Below, one piece after another: positions 48,573-57,361 of a DNA stretch of 60,719 nucleotides; position 1 is the first letter of the stretch, and each line of letters starts with the position of its first letter. The stretch spans positions 1 to 60,719 of the forward strand of contig WFUO01000053.1 in NCBI GenBank assembly GCA_015484945.1, read 5' to 3'. This DNA is from Gammaproteobacteria bacterium. Its GTDB lineage: Bacteria > Pseudomonadota > Gammaproteobacteria > WFUO01. A model generated the notes under the pieces. The model saw only the letters and a program-made list of their open reading frames with translations. It made no database searches and was not told the DNA's origin. The position numbers and the translations under genes are program-made.

Positions 48573-49585
48573 CACGTGCCGCTCCCCTGTGCCTGCTTGC
48601 GGTAAAGCCGACCCAGGTGTCCCGGGCCCTGGAACGGCACGTCCCGCATGCTGACGGTGAACTTCAACGCATCGGTCGGACACACGGCGATGCAGGCGCT
48701 GCAGTTGTTGCATTCCTGACCGAAATCGTCATGCAGCGGATCCAGGCCGAACTGGCAGATCGCATTGCACTTGGCGCAGTCATTGCACGTCTCGACCTTG
48801 CGCCGGATACGAAACAGCCGGAACCGGCCAAGCAGTGAATACAGCGCGCCCCCCGGACAGACATAGCGGCAGAAACCCCGCCGGGTCAGCATCAGATCGA
48901 ACAACAAGGTGAGAATGAAAAACACCGCGCCGACGCCGAAACCCTGCTGGGCAACGGCATAATAGATCTCGCGGCCGATGACGGCGGGCGGATAGATGGC
49001 GGCGAACAGCACTGCGCCGGTGATGTACGACAGCACGATACCGGCAGCCAGAACCAGATATTTCATGCGCCGGTCGAGCCTGCGGCGGCCGATCGGAACA
49101 CCCACCTTGCGCAACCAGCTGGCGAGGTTGTCGTTGAGTTCGTAGATCAGCGTGGCCGGACAGATCCAGCCGCAGAACACACGCCCGAACACCACGGTCA
49201 CGGCCACCGGAATCAGCGCGGTCATGACAAACGGCCAGTACCAGTCCAGTCCGGCCGACACCTGTCCGACCACGGCCAGGGGATCGGACAGTTTGACACC
49301 GAACAACGAGCCCGACCATGTCGTACCCTTGATCGCGTTGAGATCTGTGGCCGGGTCGGTTACGAATGGCCTGGTCAGCCACTCCATCACATCGTACAGA
49401 CGCCTCTCCGGCGCCGACAGCAGGTCATAGGCATGTGCGGCGACATAGGTCTGGTACAGGTGCAGAAACGGCAACAGCACCAGCATCAAAAACACTATGA
49501 CGAGCACCACCCAGCGCAACTTGTTCAGATGTCGCAACGGATAGGCAGGCTTGATATCGGTAGTCGCGGAAACTTCGGCTGACAT
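48572..49585 (-). CDS. napH: NapH-like membrane quinol dehydrogenase
   Basis: A 337-residue protein with about five hydrophobic segments. Conserved motifs are FCGWICPATLIYELND and GFCRYVCPGGALYSLLGR (the C-x-x-x-C-P pair), followed by cytoplasmic-side clusters CNDCAKCNAICQFGLDP and CNNCSACIAVCPTDALKF. NapGH forms a quinol dehydrogenase that feeds NapA. It lies between the two NapG-type genes. Confidence 0.9.
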   Translation of the reverse strand: MSAEVSATTDIKPAYPLRHLNKLRWVVLVIVFLMLVLLPFLHLYQTYVAAHAYDLLSAPERRLYDVMEWLTRPFVTDPATDLNAIKGTTWSGSLFGVKLSDPLAVVGQVSAGLDWYWPFVMTALIPVAVTVVFGRVFCGWICPATLIYELNDNLASWLRKVGVPIGRRRLDRRMKYLVLAAGIVLSYITGAVLFAAIYPPAVIGREIYYAVAQQGFGVGAVFFILTLLFDLMLTRRGFCRYVCPGGALYSLLGRFRLFRIRRKVETCNDCAKCNAICQFGLDPLHDDFGQECNNCSACIAVCPTDALKFTVSMRDVPFQGPGHLGRLYRKQAQGSGT

Positions 49586-49593
49586 CGTTTTAG

Positions 49594-50169
49594 TTATCCT
49601 TCATGCGCGGGAATGATTCGAATCGCCTGTGGCATCTGGATACAGGATCGCTCACACAGGCCGCAGCCCACACAATCCTTGAGCACGTGCGGCTGTTCCA
49701 GACGCCCGACGCGAATGGCGATATCCGGCAGCGGACAGGCGCGGTAACAGACACCGCAGGTCTTGCCCTGCCATGACAGGCACAGGCTACGATCGACCCT
49801 GGCCTTGCCCATCCTGACCTCGCTGATGATGGTGCGCGCCTTGCGTTCGATCCGCCGGATGGCGCCGGTAGGACAGACCTCGCCGCATTTCATGCACAGG
49901 ATACAGGCCTTCTCGCGCGGAATGATATAGGGCGTATCCATCGACGCCAGACCGTTCTGGTACTGGAAGTACTTGATGGTGCGGTTCGGGCACACCTCGC
50001 CGCACTTGCCACAGTGGATACAGCGCTGCAGGAATTCGGATTCCGGCAGCGAACCCGGTGGCCTCAGATAGCGCAACCCGGGCTGGTTGCGCGCCGCCAT
50101 GCCCGTGGTGGGCAACAGGCTGATGAGGGCGCCACCGGCAATGGCCTTGATGAAATGTCTGCGTTTCAT
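49594..50169 (-). CDS. napG: NapG-like periplasmic ferredoxin with Tat signal
   Basis: A 191-residue protein from ATG 50169. The Tat leader is MKRRHFIKAIAGGALISLLP. Four cluster motifs are CIHCGKCGEVCPNRTIKY, CILCMKCGEVCPTGAIRR, CLSWQGKTCGVCYRACPLP and CVGCGLCERSCIQMPQAI. It sits directly downstream of napA and upstream of napH, the usual napAGH order. Confidence 0.9.
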   Translation of the reverse strand: MKRRHFIKAIAGGALISLLPTTGMAARNQPGLRYLRPPGSLPESEFLQRCIHCGKCGEVCPNRTIKYFQYQNGLASMDTPYIIPREKACILCMKCGEVCPTGAIRRIERKARTIISEVRMGKARVDRSLCLSWQGKTCGVCYRACPLPDIAIRVGRLEQPHVLKDCVGCGLCERSCIQMPQAIRIIPAHEG

Positions 50170-50236
50170 GTATGTGCTTCCTGGCTCCTGCCGTCCGGGG
50201 AAGACCGGCCCCGGACGGCAGCACCCTGATTTGGCC

Positions 50237-52936
50237 CTATACCTTCTCGATACGACAGGCCAGTTTCTTGAAGTCCACCTGACCGGAGACCAGATCCCAT
50301 ACGCGGCTGGATACCGAGTTGACCAGCCACTTGTTCTTTCTGGGATCGGCGCTGTCGGCCACCGACAGGTTCCACGGACTGAACATATAACCCCGTGGTA
50401 CGACATTGCGCGCCGGCTTGACCAGGCTGTTGGTGCCCACCTGGGCGCGCGCCTCGAAATGTCCGCGCCGGGTCACCAGGCGCACCTTGTCGCCATCCTT
50501 GATACCCAGATCCTTCGCATCCTGCTCATGGATCTCGACATACATCTCCGGCACCAGCCGGCGCGTGGTCGGACTGCGGTTCGACTTGGCGGTATGGAAG
50601 TGCTCATAGACGACCCCAAGACCCAGCCAGTACGGATACTTGTCCTTGGGCACCTCGTTCCATGGCTTGCCGCGATAGCCCTCGTCCGGCAAATCGGGCG
50701 TCAGCGCCATGTCACGCGCCTGTTTGAGCAACGGAATGTTGTCGATGGTATAGACACCCGGCTTGTGGCCGAACTCCATCAGTTTTTTGGTGATCTCCTC
50801 GCGCTGCGAGTAGTCCTGCTGGCACAGTTTCATGTGCACCTTGCCGTCCTTGGTACGGAAGTAGCCATACGGCCGGTTCTTCCACTGCCCTTCCTGCAGC
50901 ATGTAACGGCGCTTGGTGCCACCCTTCTTTGCAATCTCGTAGGTCGGCGCCGGCCACTGGATACCGCGCAGCTCGGCAAGCTGCTGATAGGGGGATTTCT
51001 TGTCCAGCTTCTCGACCTCGAGGATGCCGGTGAGATCGGTATCGGTGCCGGCCGAGGCCCTGATGATATCGCGGAACACTTCCTCGGCATCGTAGAAACC
51101 GTCTTTCTTGCGCTTCCACGGGAAGATCTTGTCGGCATCCAGGCCGAGCAGATGGGCGATCTCACGGCCCTTGTCGATCACCATGTCCATGTCGGGCCGG
51201 CAACCCTTGGGTGGTTCGGCGCCCTTCTGGCAGATGTTGAGCCGCCGCTCGGAGCTGATATAGATGCCTTCAAACTCGCCCCAGGTGGCCGCCGGGAAGA
51301 TCACGTCGGCATACAGGTTGTTGGGCGCATGCCGGTAGATCTCCTGCACCACGTTGAAGGTCTTCATCAGCGCCGGTCGCACCAGGGTCTGCTGATCCGG
51401 CAGGTCGATGTGCGTCGCATAGACGAAGAACATGGCCTTTACGTCACCCTTGAGTGCGCGCTCCATCATGCCAACCGCCATACCCGGATTCTTCGAGTTC
51501 ATGGCCCTGACCAGATTGGCCTCGGGCACCCGCCACTGTCTGGCCATCCACTTGCGATGCCGGGTGTTGGTCAGCGGTTCGTTGAACGGCAGACGTCCGG
51601 TCAGGCCGCCGGTAAACCGTTCGCCCATCGCGTTGGGCTGGCCGGTCATCGAGAACGGACCACAGCCGGGCTTGGCCAGGTTGCCGGTCAGGGTCAGCAG
51701 ATTGATGATGGAGATGACATTGTTCTGGCCATGGATGTGCTGGTTGTAACCAATGCCCCACATGATGATGACGCCGCCATAACCCTGGCCCGAATGCTTG
51801 CCCTTGCTGCGCGCCAGGCGCTTGCGCGTGGCGTCGGCGAACATCCCGGCCACCTTGCGGATCAGCGATGGAGGAACCTCATGGTTCTTGCCGCCCATGC
51901 GATCCTGCACCTGTTCCGGGCTGTAGTCGGCCAGCACGCCATCGACATACTCCTTCCATCCCGTGGTGTGCGCCTTGAGGAAATCCCAGTCGATCACGTC
52001 CGGGTGCTCCTTGAGCAGAACATGGGCGATGGCATTCAGGAAACTGATATCGCCGTTGAGAATGGGCACGTGCACCGAGTTGTCGGGGTTGATGTCGGCA
52101 TAACCCTTGGCGGTGCCGGTATAGCGCGGATCGACGACAACCGTGGGGATGTTCTTCTTGCGCTTGTAGTCGGCCGCGCGCCAGAAGATGATCGGATGCG
52201 ACTCACGCGCATTGTGACCGAAGTGCATGATCATGTCGCACAGTTCGATGTCCTCGTAGGCCAGTGGCGGCGTATCGGAGCCGAGGGTGGCGAAATAGCC
52301 GGTCACCGCCGACGTCATGCACATGCGCGCGTTGGCCTCGATGGTGTTGGAACCGAGCACGCCTTTCATGAACAGGTTTTCCAGATACTGGCCTTCCATG
52401 GTCAACTGTCCGGAACCATACAGCCCGATGGAATTGCCGCCATATTTCTTGGCGAGATGGGCAATCTTGTGCGCCACCATTTCCGAGGCCTTTTCGTACG
52501 GTACGCGGACGAAGTGCTCGTCGTCGAACGACCCCTTGGTCTTGCTGATATACTCGAGATCGCCATGGCCCGGCTTGTTCCATTCTTCCCAGACATCCTT
52601 GCGCACGTAGGTATCGCCTTCCATGCGATCGACATAGATCGGCTCGGCCGCGGTCAGGCCCTTGATGCACTGCAGGCCATAGTTGGTCGGGTGATCCTTG
52701 TCCGGGCGCATGGACACGATCTTGCCGTTCTCGCTCTGGATGATGGTGCCGCAGCCGACACCGCAGTACGGGCACTGGGCGATCGCCGTCTTGCGCCCGG
52801 TACTGCTTGACCCTTCGGCGGGCGCCGCCTCGAGTTCCGGGTTGTCGGCCACGAACAGGCTGGCGCCAGCCGCCGATCCGGTGATGAATGCACTGCCCTT
52901 GAGGAAGTTTCTGCGTGTAATCTTGAAGCGTTTCAT
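50237..52936 (-). CDS. napA: NapA-like periplasmic molybdopterin oxidoreductase (nitrate reductase family)
   Basis: An 899-residue protein with a Tat signal (ITRRNFLKGSAFITGSAAG). The [4Fe-4S] motif is CPYCGVGC with a fourth Cys in GLQCIKG. The predicted Mo-ligand Cys is in ARMCMTSAVTGYFATLGSD, and GHNARESHPIIFWR follows, where E. coli NapA has an AEMHP-type string. Mo-bisMGD contacts such as GQNNVISIINLLTLTGNLAK and FVYATHIDLPDQ are visible. It is some 70 residues longer than E. coli NapA. Nitrate is the most likely substrate, but no NapB or NapD is encoded nearby, so another oxyanion cannot be excluded. A diheme cytochrome gene precedes it. Confidence 0.82.
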   Translation of the reverse strand: MKRFKITRRNFLKGSAFITGSAAGASLFVADNPELEAAPAEGSSSTGRKTAIAQCPYCGVGCGTIIQSENGKIVSMRPDKDHPTNYGLQCIKGLTAAEPIYVDRMEGDTYVRKDVWEEWNKPGHGDLEYISKTKGSFDDEHFVRVPYEKASEMVAHKIAHLAKKYGGNSIGLYGSGQLTMEGQYLENLFMKGVLGSNTIEANARMCMTSAVTGYFATLGSDTPPLAYEDIELCDMIMHFGHNARESHPIIFWRAADYKRKKNIPTVVVDPRYTGTAKGYADINPDNSVHVPILNGDISFLNAIAHVLLKEHPDVIDWDFLKAHTTGWKEYVDGVLADYSPEQVQDRMGGKNHEVPPSLIRKVAGMFADATRKRLARSKGKHSGQGYGGVIIMWGIGYNQHIHGQNNVISIINLLTLTGNLAKPGCGPFSMTGQPNAMGERFTGGLTGRLPFNEPLTNTRHRKWMARQWRVPEANLVRAMNSKNPGMAVGMMERALKGDVKAMFFVYATHIDLPDQQTLVRPALMKTFNVVQEIYRHAPNNLYADVIFPAATWGEFEGIYISSERRLNICQKGAEPPKGCRPDMDMVIDKGREIAHLLGLDADKIFPWKRKKDGFYDAEEVFRDIIRASAGTDTDLTGILEVEKLDKKSPYQQLAELRGIQWPAPTYEIAKKGGTKRRYMLQEGQWKNRPYGYFRTKDGKVHMKLCQQDYSQREEITKKLMEFGHKPGVYTIDNIPLLKQARDMALTPDLPDEGYRGKPWNEVPKDKYPYWLGLGVVYEHFHTAKSNRSPTTRRLVPEMYVEIHEQDAKDLGIKDGDKVRLVTRRGHFEARAQVGTNSLVKPARNVVPRGYMFSPWNLSVADSADPRKNKWLVNSVSSRVWDLVSGQVDFKKLACRIEKV

Positions 52937-52956
52937 GTCTTTTCTCCTTGGCAGTC

Positions 52957-53694
52957 TTATTTACTGGGTATGGTCCGCAGATAGGCGATGATGTCGTCGA
53001 TCTCGCGGTCGCTCAGGTTCGCCAGCGCATCCGGCCCGCTGAAACCGAGCATGCGGGTATTCGAACGGCCTTTCTTGATGGTCATGCGGATGAAGCCATC
53101 GGTCGCCTTGTTGAGAAACCCGGCCTTGCCGATCGCGGTACCGGTGCCGCCCCGGGCATAGCCATCGCCATTGACGCCATGACAGGTGGCGCAGACCTGA
53201 TCGAACCAGATCTTGCCGAGCCGTGGGTCACCATGCGCCTCGGGCTGTGCATCGACCTGGGCTGAAAGGTTCGGTTCCGTGGTGTGCGAGCGCAGATAGG
53301 CCAGGATGGCCTCGATACCTGAACGGCCGAGATGCGCGAATGGCGGCATGCCGGTACCCGGGCGGCCATCACGAATCGTACCCTTGATGAACTTGTCGGA
53401 CGCGTAACGCAAAAATTCCGGATTGGTCAGCGAGGGTGCGACGCCCGGCTTGCCGATTGCATCGGCCTGATGACAGAACTGGCAGTTCTGCTTGTAAAGC
53501 TTCTCCCCCTTGGCCACCATTTCCGGACTGGGCTTGATCACCACCCCCCGGCTGGCCGGTTTTTCGGCCTTCTTCTCCGGCACGGCCTTTGTGGCCTTTT
53601 TCTTATCCTGGCCCTGGTCGCCGCCACCCGAGCAACCGGCCACGGCCAGCGACGCGGCCATGACGAGGGTCAGGCTCAGTTGTTTGATTCTCAT
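52957..53694 (-). CDS. Diheme cytochrome c lipoprotein, possible NapB substitute
   Basis: A 245-residue protein with a lipobox (LAVAGC) and a lysine-rich linker, followed by two cytochrome c domains. Heme motifs are CQFCHQADAIG (about residue 72) and CATCHGVNGDG (about 172). Each domain has a later Met that could be the axial ligand (GTGMPPFAHLG, and NTRMLGFSGPD). It is first in the operon, 20 bp before napA, behind an FNR-type promoter. Classical NapB has a different small fold. An electron-carrier role to NapA is inferred from position. Confidence 0.85.
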   Translation of the reverse strand: MRIKQLSLTLVMAASLAVAGCSGGGDQGQDKKKATKAVPEKKAEKPASRGVVIKPSPEMVAKGEKLYKQNCQFCHQADAIGKPGVAPSLTNPEFLRYASDKFIKGTIRDGRPGTGMPPFAHLGRSGIEAILAYLRSHTTEPNLSAQVDAQPEAHGDPRLGKIWFDQVCATCHGVNGDGYARGGTGTAIGKAGFLNKATDGFIRMTIKKGRSNTRMLGFSGPDALANLSDREIDDIIAYLRTIPSK

Positions 53695-53740
53695 TCCGCC
53701 GTCCTCCGTGTGTCATATGAAATATCAGTAATTCAGCAAT

Positions 53741-53782
53741 AATTTATACACGGTGATCCTGTGCTGCCTTGATATGGATCAA
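53741..53782 (-). promoter_or_regulatory. FNR-type promoter of the Nap-like operon
   Basis: TTGATATGGATCAA (53769-53782) is a perfect FNR-box palindrome. On the minus strand an AT-rich -10 region (TATAAATT, 53748-53741) follows at the spacing of a class II FNR promoter. The box centre is 81 bp from the start codon of the first gene. Expression under low oxygen is therefore expected; Dnr/NnrR proteins bind the same pattern. Confidence 0.78.
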
Positions 53783-53924
53783 CTGTCCGCGCATTGCCTT
53801 CCCGCCGTGCCAGCCATGACGCCTGCCTGGCATGTTTCATAACCATAGTCAGTGACGGCTGCTTTGGCCACACGGCTTGTGTGGAATGGAAAATGGTTAC
53901 AATAACGGGGCATCGGCAGGGACA

Positions 53925-53968
53925 TTGATCTGTATCAGGGTACGCGGGATCACCGGATGGCGTATAAT
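53925..53968 (+). promoter_or_regulatory. FNR-type promoter of moaA
   Basis: TTGATCTGTATCAG (53925-53938) matches nine of ten defined FNR-box bases. A perfect -10 hexamer TATAAT lies at 53963-53968, within 2 bp of the class II spacing. Transcription would start at about 53973-53975, i.e. at or next to the moaA ATG. Confidence 0.62.
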
Positions 53969-53974
53969 CGCCCC

Positions 53975-54961
53975 ATGATGAATCGTCAGCTCACAGACCG
54001 TTTTGGCCGTACGATCGACTATGTCCGCCTGTCGGTGACCGACCGTTGCGACCTGCGCTGCTTCTATTGCATGCCCAAGGGGTTCCGCGATTTCGAGGAA
54101 CCGGAACACTGGCTGCGATTCGACGAGATAGAGCGCGTGATCGCCGCTTTCGGCCGTCTGGGCACCCGGCGTATCCGCATCACCGGGGGCGAGCCGCTGG
54201 TCCGCAAGAACCTGCCTGATCTGTCCCGGCGGCTGGCCGCCCTGCCCGGCATCGAGGACCTGTCGCTGTCAACCAATGCCACACGCCTGGCCAGACATGC
54301 GGCTGAACTGCATGCCAGCGGCATACGCCGAATCAATGTCAGTCTCGACACGTTGCGCCCCGAACGCTTCAAGGCCATCACCGGCGGCAAGCTGAACAAG
54401 GTGCTGGATGGCCTGATGGCCGCCAAACACGCCGGTTTCAGCCCCATCAAGATCAACATGGTGGCGATGAAGGGCGTCAATGACGATGAAATCGACAGCA
54501 TGGTCGATTTCTGTATCGAGCATGGCTTCACGCTGCGCTTCATCGAGACCATGCCGGTCGGCGACACCGGACGCGAAGCCAGCGACCATTACCTCGACCT
54601 GCAGACCGTCAAACAATCGCTATCCGAAAGATACGAATTGTTGCCCGGCGTCATGCCCGGTGGCGGGCCGGCACGCTACGTTCAGGTGGCCGGCACCGAT
54701 CTGCGCATCGGCTTCATCACGCCGATATCACAACACTTCTGCGAGACCTGCAACCGGGTGCGCCTGTCGGTGGATGGCACGTTGTATATGTGCCTTGGTC
54801 AGGACCACAAATTCGAACTGCGCCCGCTGCTGCGTGCCGGCATCAGCGACGCCGAACTCGAACAGGCCATCGTCGAGGCCATTGGCCTCAAGCCCGAACG
54901 TCACGAGTTCAATGAAAAACCGCAACAGATCGTGCGCTTCATGTCGCATACCGGCGGTTGA
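53975..54961 (+). CDS. moaA: GTP 3',8-cyclase MoaA
   Basis: A 328-residue radical SAM enzyme starting at the ATG at 53975 (or 53978); an in-frame ATG at 53957 precedes the -10 box. The radical SAM motif C-x3-C-x2-C is Cys25, Cys29 and Cys32 (CDLRCFYCMPKG). GGEPL follows, then the C-terminal cluster CETCNRVRLSVDGTLYMC and the terminal Gly-Gly (HTGG). It makes the first precursor of molybdenum cofactor, needed by SoeA and NapA. No other moa gene is adjacent. It is divergent from the Nap-like operon. Confidence 0.95.
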   Translation: MMNRQLTDRFGRTIDYVRLSVTDRCDLRCFYCMPKGFRDFEEPEHWLRFDEIERVIAAFGRLGTRRIRITGGEPLVRKNLPDLSRRLAALPGIEDLSLSTNATRLARHAAELHASGIRRINVSLDTLRPERFKAITGGKLNKVLDGLMAAKHAGFSPIKINMVAMKGVNDDEIDSMVDFCIEHGFTLRFIETMPVGDTGREASDHYLDLQTVKQSLSERYELLPGVMPGGGPARYVQVAGTDLRIGFITPISQHFCETCNRVRLSVDGTLYMCLGQDHKFELRPLLRAGISDAELEQAIVEAIGLKPERHEFNEKPQQIVRFMSHTGG

Positions 54962-55467
54962 TCATGAATACAGATACCAGATAAAAGCAATTCATCCCCT
55001 GGCATCCGCCTCACTGCAGACGGGTTACTGGCTACGCTGTTGTTGATGGTGTGAAACTGACACGAAGGTCGATCAATCCCCCATGACGACCTGGTGATGC
55101 TTCCTGTTACGACAGGCTGCAACCGTGAGATCATCAGGCGTACTGGTTCAGACATGACCTGACAGGACAAGCGAGTAGCCCGAATGGAGGCCGCAAGGCT
55201 GAAATCCGGGGAAACCAACACCCAGGCACCTGCCCAACCCCACATCATGTAAACCGGACAGGCAACCCCGGGATCCGCTTCGCTCCTCCCGGGCTACGTC
55301 ATTTGCTTGTGCCATGTGGCAACGCAAAGAACGCCAGGGCGTAGAAGGCACAAAGGGTTAAACAGTCAGGTCACCGGCAACAACCCTCTGTGGCTCCACG
55401 CCTCCGTGAATGCTGTGTTTTATTTCAGATGCTTTACCCCAACGCCGCCAGCATCGGCCGGAATCGG
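54962..55467. other. 506-bp spacer between moaA and an aldehyde dehydrogenase
   Basis: No ORF with family-like sequence is visible. It contains the inverted GTAGCCCG repeats listed separately. The remainder shows no tRNA fold or promoter that I can support. The genes on both sides converge here. Confidence 0.5.
55175..55297. repeat. Pair of inverted GTAGCCCG repeats
   Basis: GTAGCCCGAATGGAGGCCGC begins at 55175 and ends in ATCCGGGG (to 55211). A second copy runs on the other strand from 55297 back to 55266 (GTAGCCCGGGAGGAGCGAAG, ending CCCGGGG). Each copy is itself partly palindromic. GTAGCCCGG...ATCCGGG elements are common intergenic repeats in Gammaproteobacteria, similar to REP sequences. 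Confidence 0.65.
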
Positions 55468-56892
55468 TCAGAACACGATCATCTTCTCGATCTGCATGTC
55501 GTGCATTGTGTATGGTATGCCACCAACGCCAAGCCCGGATTGGCGCAACCCGGCAAACGGCATCCAGTCCACCCGGAAGGCCGTGTGGTCGTTGACCATC
55601 ACGGCCGAGGCCGCCAGGTGCCGGTAAGCGTGCAGGGCCGTATCGATGTTCGTGCTGAACACGGCTGCCTGGAATGCGTAAGGCAGTGCATTGGCCTGCT
55701 CGATGGCTTTGTCAATGTCATCCCATTCATAGGCGCATACCACGGGCCCGAACACTTCTTGTGTGCTGACCTTTGCATCGGCTGGCGGGTTCAACAAAAC
55801 GGTGGGCTGGTAACAGGTATCGGATATCCGCTGGCCGCCGCACAACAACCCGGCGCCGGCCTCCACGGCTTCCCGCACCCACTGATCGACCCGATCGACC
55901 TCGGTGGGCCGGATCAGCGGCCCGACCTCGGTGGCCTCGATGGTCGGATCACCGACCACCAGCCGGCTGGCGGCATCGGCGATCCGTTGCGCAAGCTCAC
56001 GCGCTATCGAGGCATGGGCGAACACGCGTTGCACCGATACGCAAACCTGACCGGCATGATAGAAACCGCCCTTGACGAGCTTCGGCACAGCGTCGTCGAG
56101 ATCGGCATCGGGAGCCACGATCACCGGCGCCACACCACCATGTTCGAGCGCGCATCGCGCGCCCGGCGCCAGCCTGGAGCGCAACATCCACCCAACCCGG
56201 GCACTGCCAATGAAACTCAAGAATCCCACGCGTGGATCGGTAACCAGCGCCTCGGCAACCGCCAGCTCGTCCACCACCAGGGCCTGACACCAGATATCGG
56301 GCAGACCTGCCTTACGCAACATCTCGACAAAACGGAAACACGACAACGGCGTATCCTCGGCCGGTTTGACGATCACCGGACAACCGACCGCCACGGCTGG
56401 CGCGACCTGGTGGACGATGAGGTTCAATGGGTGATTGAAGGCGCTGATGGCAACCACCACGCCGATCGGTTCATGCATCGTAAACGCCGTGCGCCCAAGC
56501 GAGGCGGTATTGATGCCCATCGGTATCACCTGTCCGGCCTGCGTGCGCAGGGTCTCGATACACAGGCGTATGCCGTCGATGGCGCGCGCGACCTCGATGC
56601 GTGAATCGATCAGCGGCTTGCCGCCTTCCAGTGCCGCCTCGCGCGCCAGATCCTCGGCTTCGGCCTGCATGGCGGTCGCCAGCCTGTCGAGAATGGCGAT
56701 ACGCTCGGGCACCGGCAGCCAGCCACTGCGATCGGCATGCAACGCCGCGGCGGTGGACAGGGCCTGTTCCACGACCGCCGTATCGGCGGCCTCGACCCTG
56801 GCGATGCGCTCGTGATTGAAAGGGGCAAATACATCGATGTACCTGCCGGTGGCTGCCGCGCCGGGCACCATCAGTGAAAGATGTCGTTCCAT
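55468..56892 (-). CDS. Aldehyde dehydrogenase family protein
   Basis: A 474-residue NAD(P)-dependent enzyme. Conserved parts are AISAFNHPLNLIVHQVAPAV (the N-P-x-x-L anchor), VIVKPAEDTPLS, LSFIGSARVGWML, the general-base Glu in CALEHGGVAPVIV, the catalytic Cys in AGQVCVSVQRVFAH and EVFGPVVCAYEW. All key residues are present. It resembles the glyceraldehyde-3-phosphate/lactaldehyde-type ALDHs, but the substrate cannot be fixed. It is monocistronic, or cotranscribed with nothing obvious. Confidence 0.88.
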   Translation of the reverse strand: MERHLSLMVPGAAATGRYIDVFAPFNHERIARVEAADTAVVEQALSTAAALHADRSGWLPVPERIAILDRLATAMQAEAEDLAREAALEGGKPLIDSRIEVARAIDGIRLCIETLRTQAGQVIPMGINTASLGRTAFTMHEPIGVVVAISAFNHPLNLIVHQVAPAVAVGCPVIVKPAEDTPLSCFRFVEMLRKAGLPDIWCQALVVDELAVAEALVTDPRVGFLSFIGSARVGWMLRSRLAPGARCALEHGGVAPVIVAPDADLDDAVPKLVKGGFYHAGQVCVSVQRVFAHASIARELAQRIADAASRLVVGDPTIEATEVGPLIRPTEVDRVDQWVREAVEAGAGLLCGGQRISDTCYQPTVLLNPPADAKVSTQEVFGPVVCAYEWDDIDKAIEQANALPYAFQAAVFSTNIDTALHAYRHLAASAVMVNDHTAFRVDWMPFAGLRQSGLGVGGIPYTMHDMQIEKMIVF

Positions 56893-56977
56893 TACCGGGC
56901 TCCGTTTTGTCTCTTCCAGATACAGCTTAGCAGGTCATGCAAAACAAGCCGTCCGGCCAACCAAGCCTGTCAGAACA

Positions 56978-57331
56978 TCAACCGGCAAGCCGTATGGCCG
57001 CCACGCCGGTCGCAAGCGCGATCTCGACCTCGACCTCACAGTATTCGGGCTGTTCATCGATTGGCGAAGGATCGTCGGCACAACTGCAGCCGGCGATGAC
57101 ACTGGCATAGAACAGCCCGGCCCTGAGCCGCAAAAACTCACCATTGGCTTCTGCAGCAAGAATCGTCACGTCGAGATTGTCGCCCAGCGCCTGGCTGCCC
57201 TGTGTCAAACCCTCCTGCAATGGCAGGCCGGCAAGCCCCAGATCCGCCAGCTCCCGCCTGAAGGTCGCCTCAAAGGTCTGACTGCCCCATGTGCGCGCTG
57301 CTTCCGGTAAACGGATGCTGTCTTGTTTCAT
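56978..57331 (-). CDS. Small conserved-looking hypothetical protein
   Basis: A 117-residue protein from ATG 57331. It starts MKQDSIRLPEAARTWGSQTF and contains the stretch GLFYASVIAGCSCADDPSP, with two close cysteines, before an acidic beta-rich end (EYCEVEVEIALATG). The composition and motif density suggest a real conserved protein, perhaps a small metal- or cluster-binding one. I do not recognise a named family. It is upstream of the aldehyde dehydrogenase on the same strand. Confidence 0.65.
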   Translation of the reverse strand: MKQDSIRLPEAARTWGSQTFEATFRRELADLGLAGLPLQEGLTQGSQALGDNLDVTILAAEANGEFLRLRAGLFYASVIAGCSCADDPSPIDEQPEYCEVEVEIALATGVAAIRLAG

Positions 57332-57361
57332 CCCCAGGCCCTTGCCATCCGGCGGTCATTC

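Noticed and set aside
50087-52810. Plus-strand open frame of 907 codons over napA
   Set aside because: Antisense shadow of napA; no motif and no start signal.
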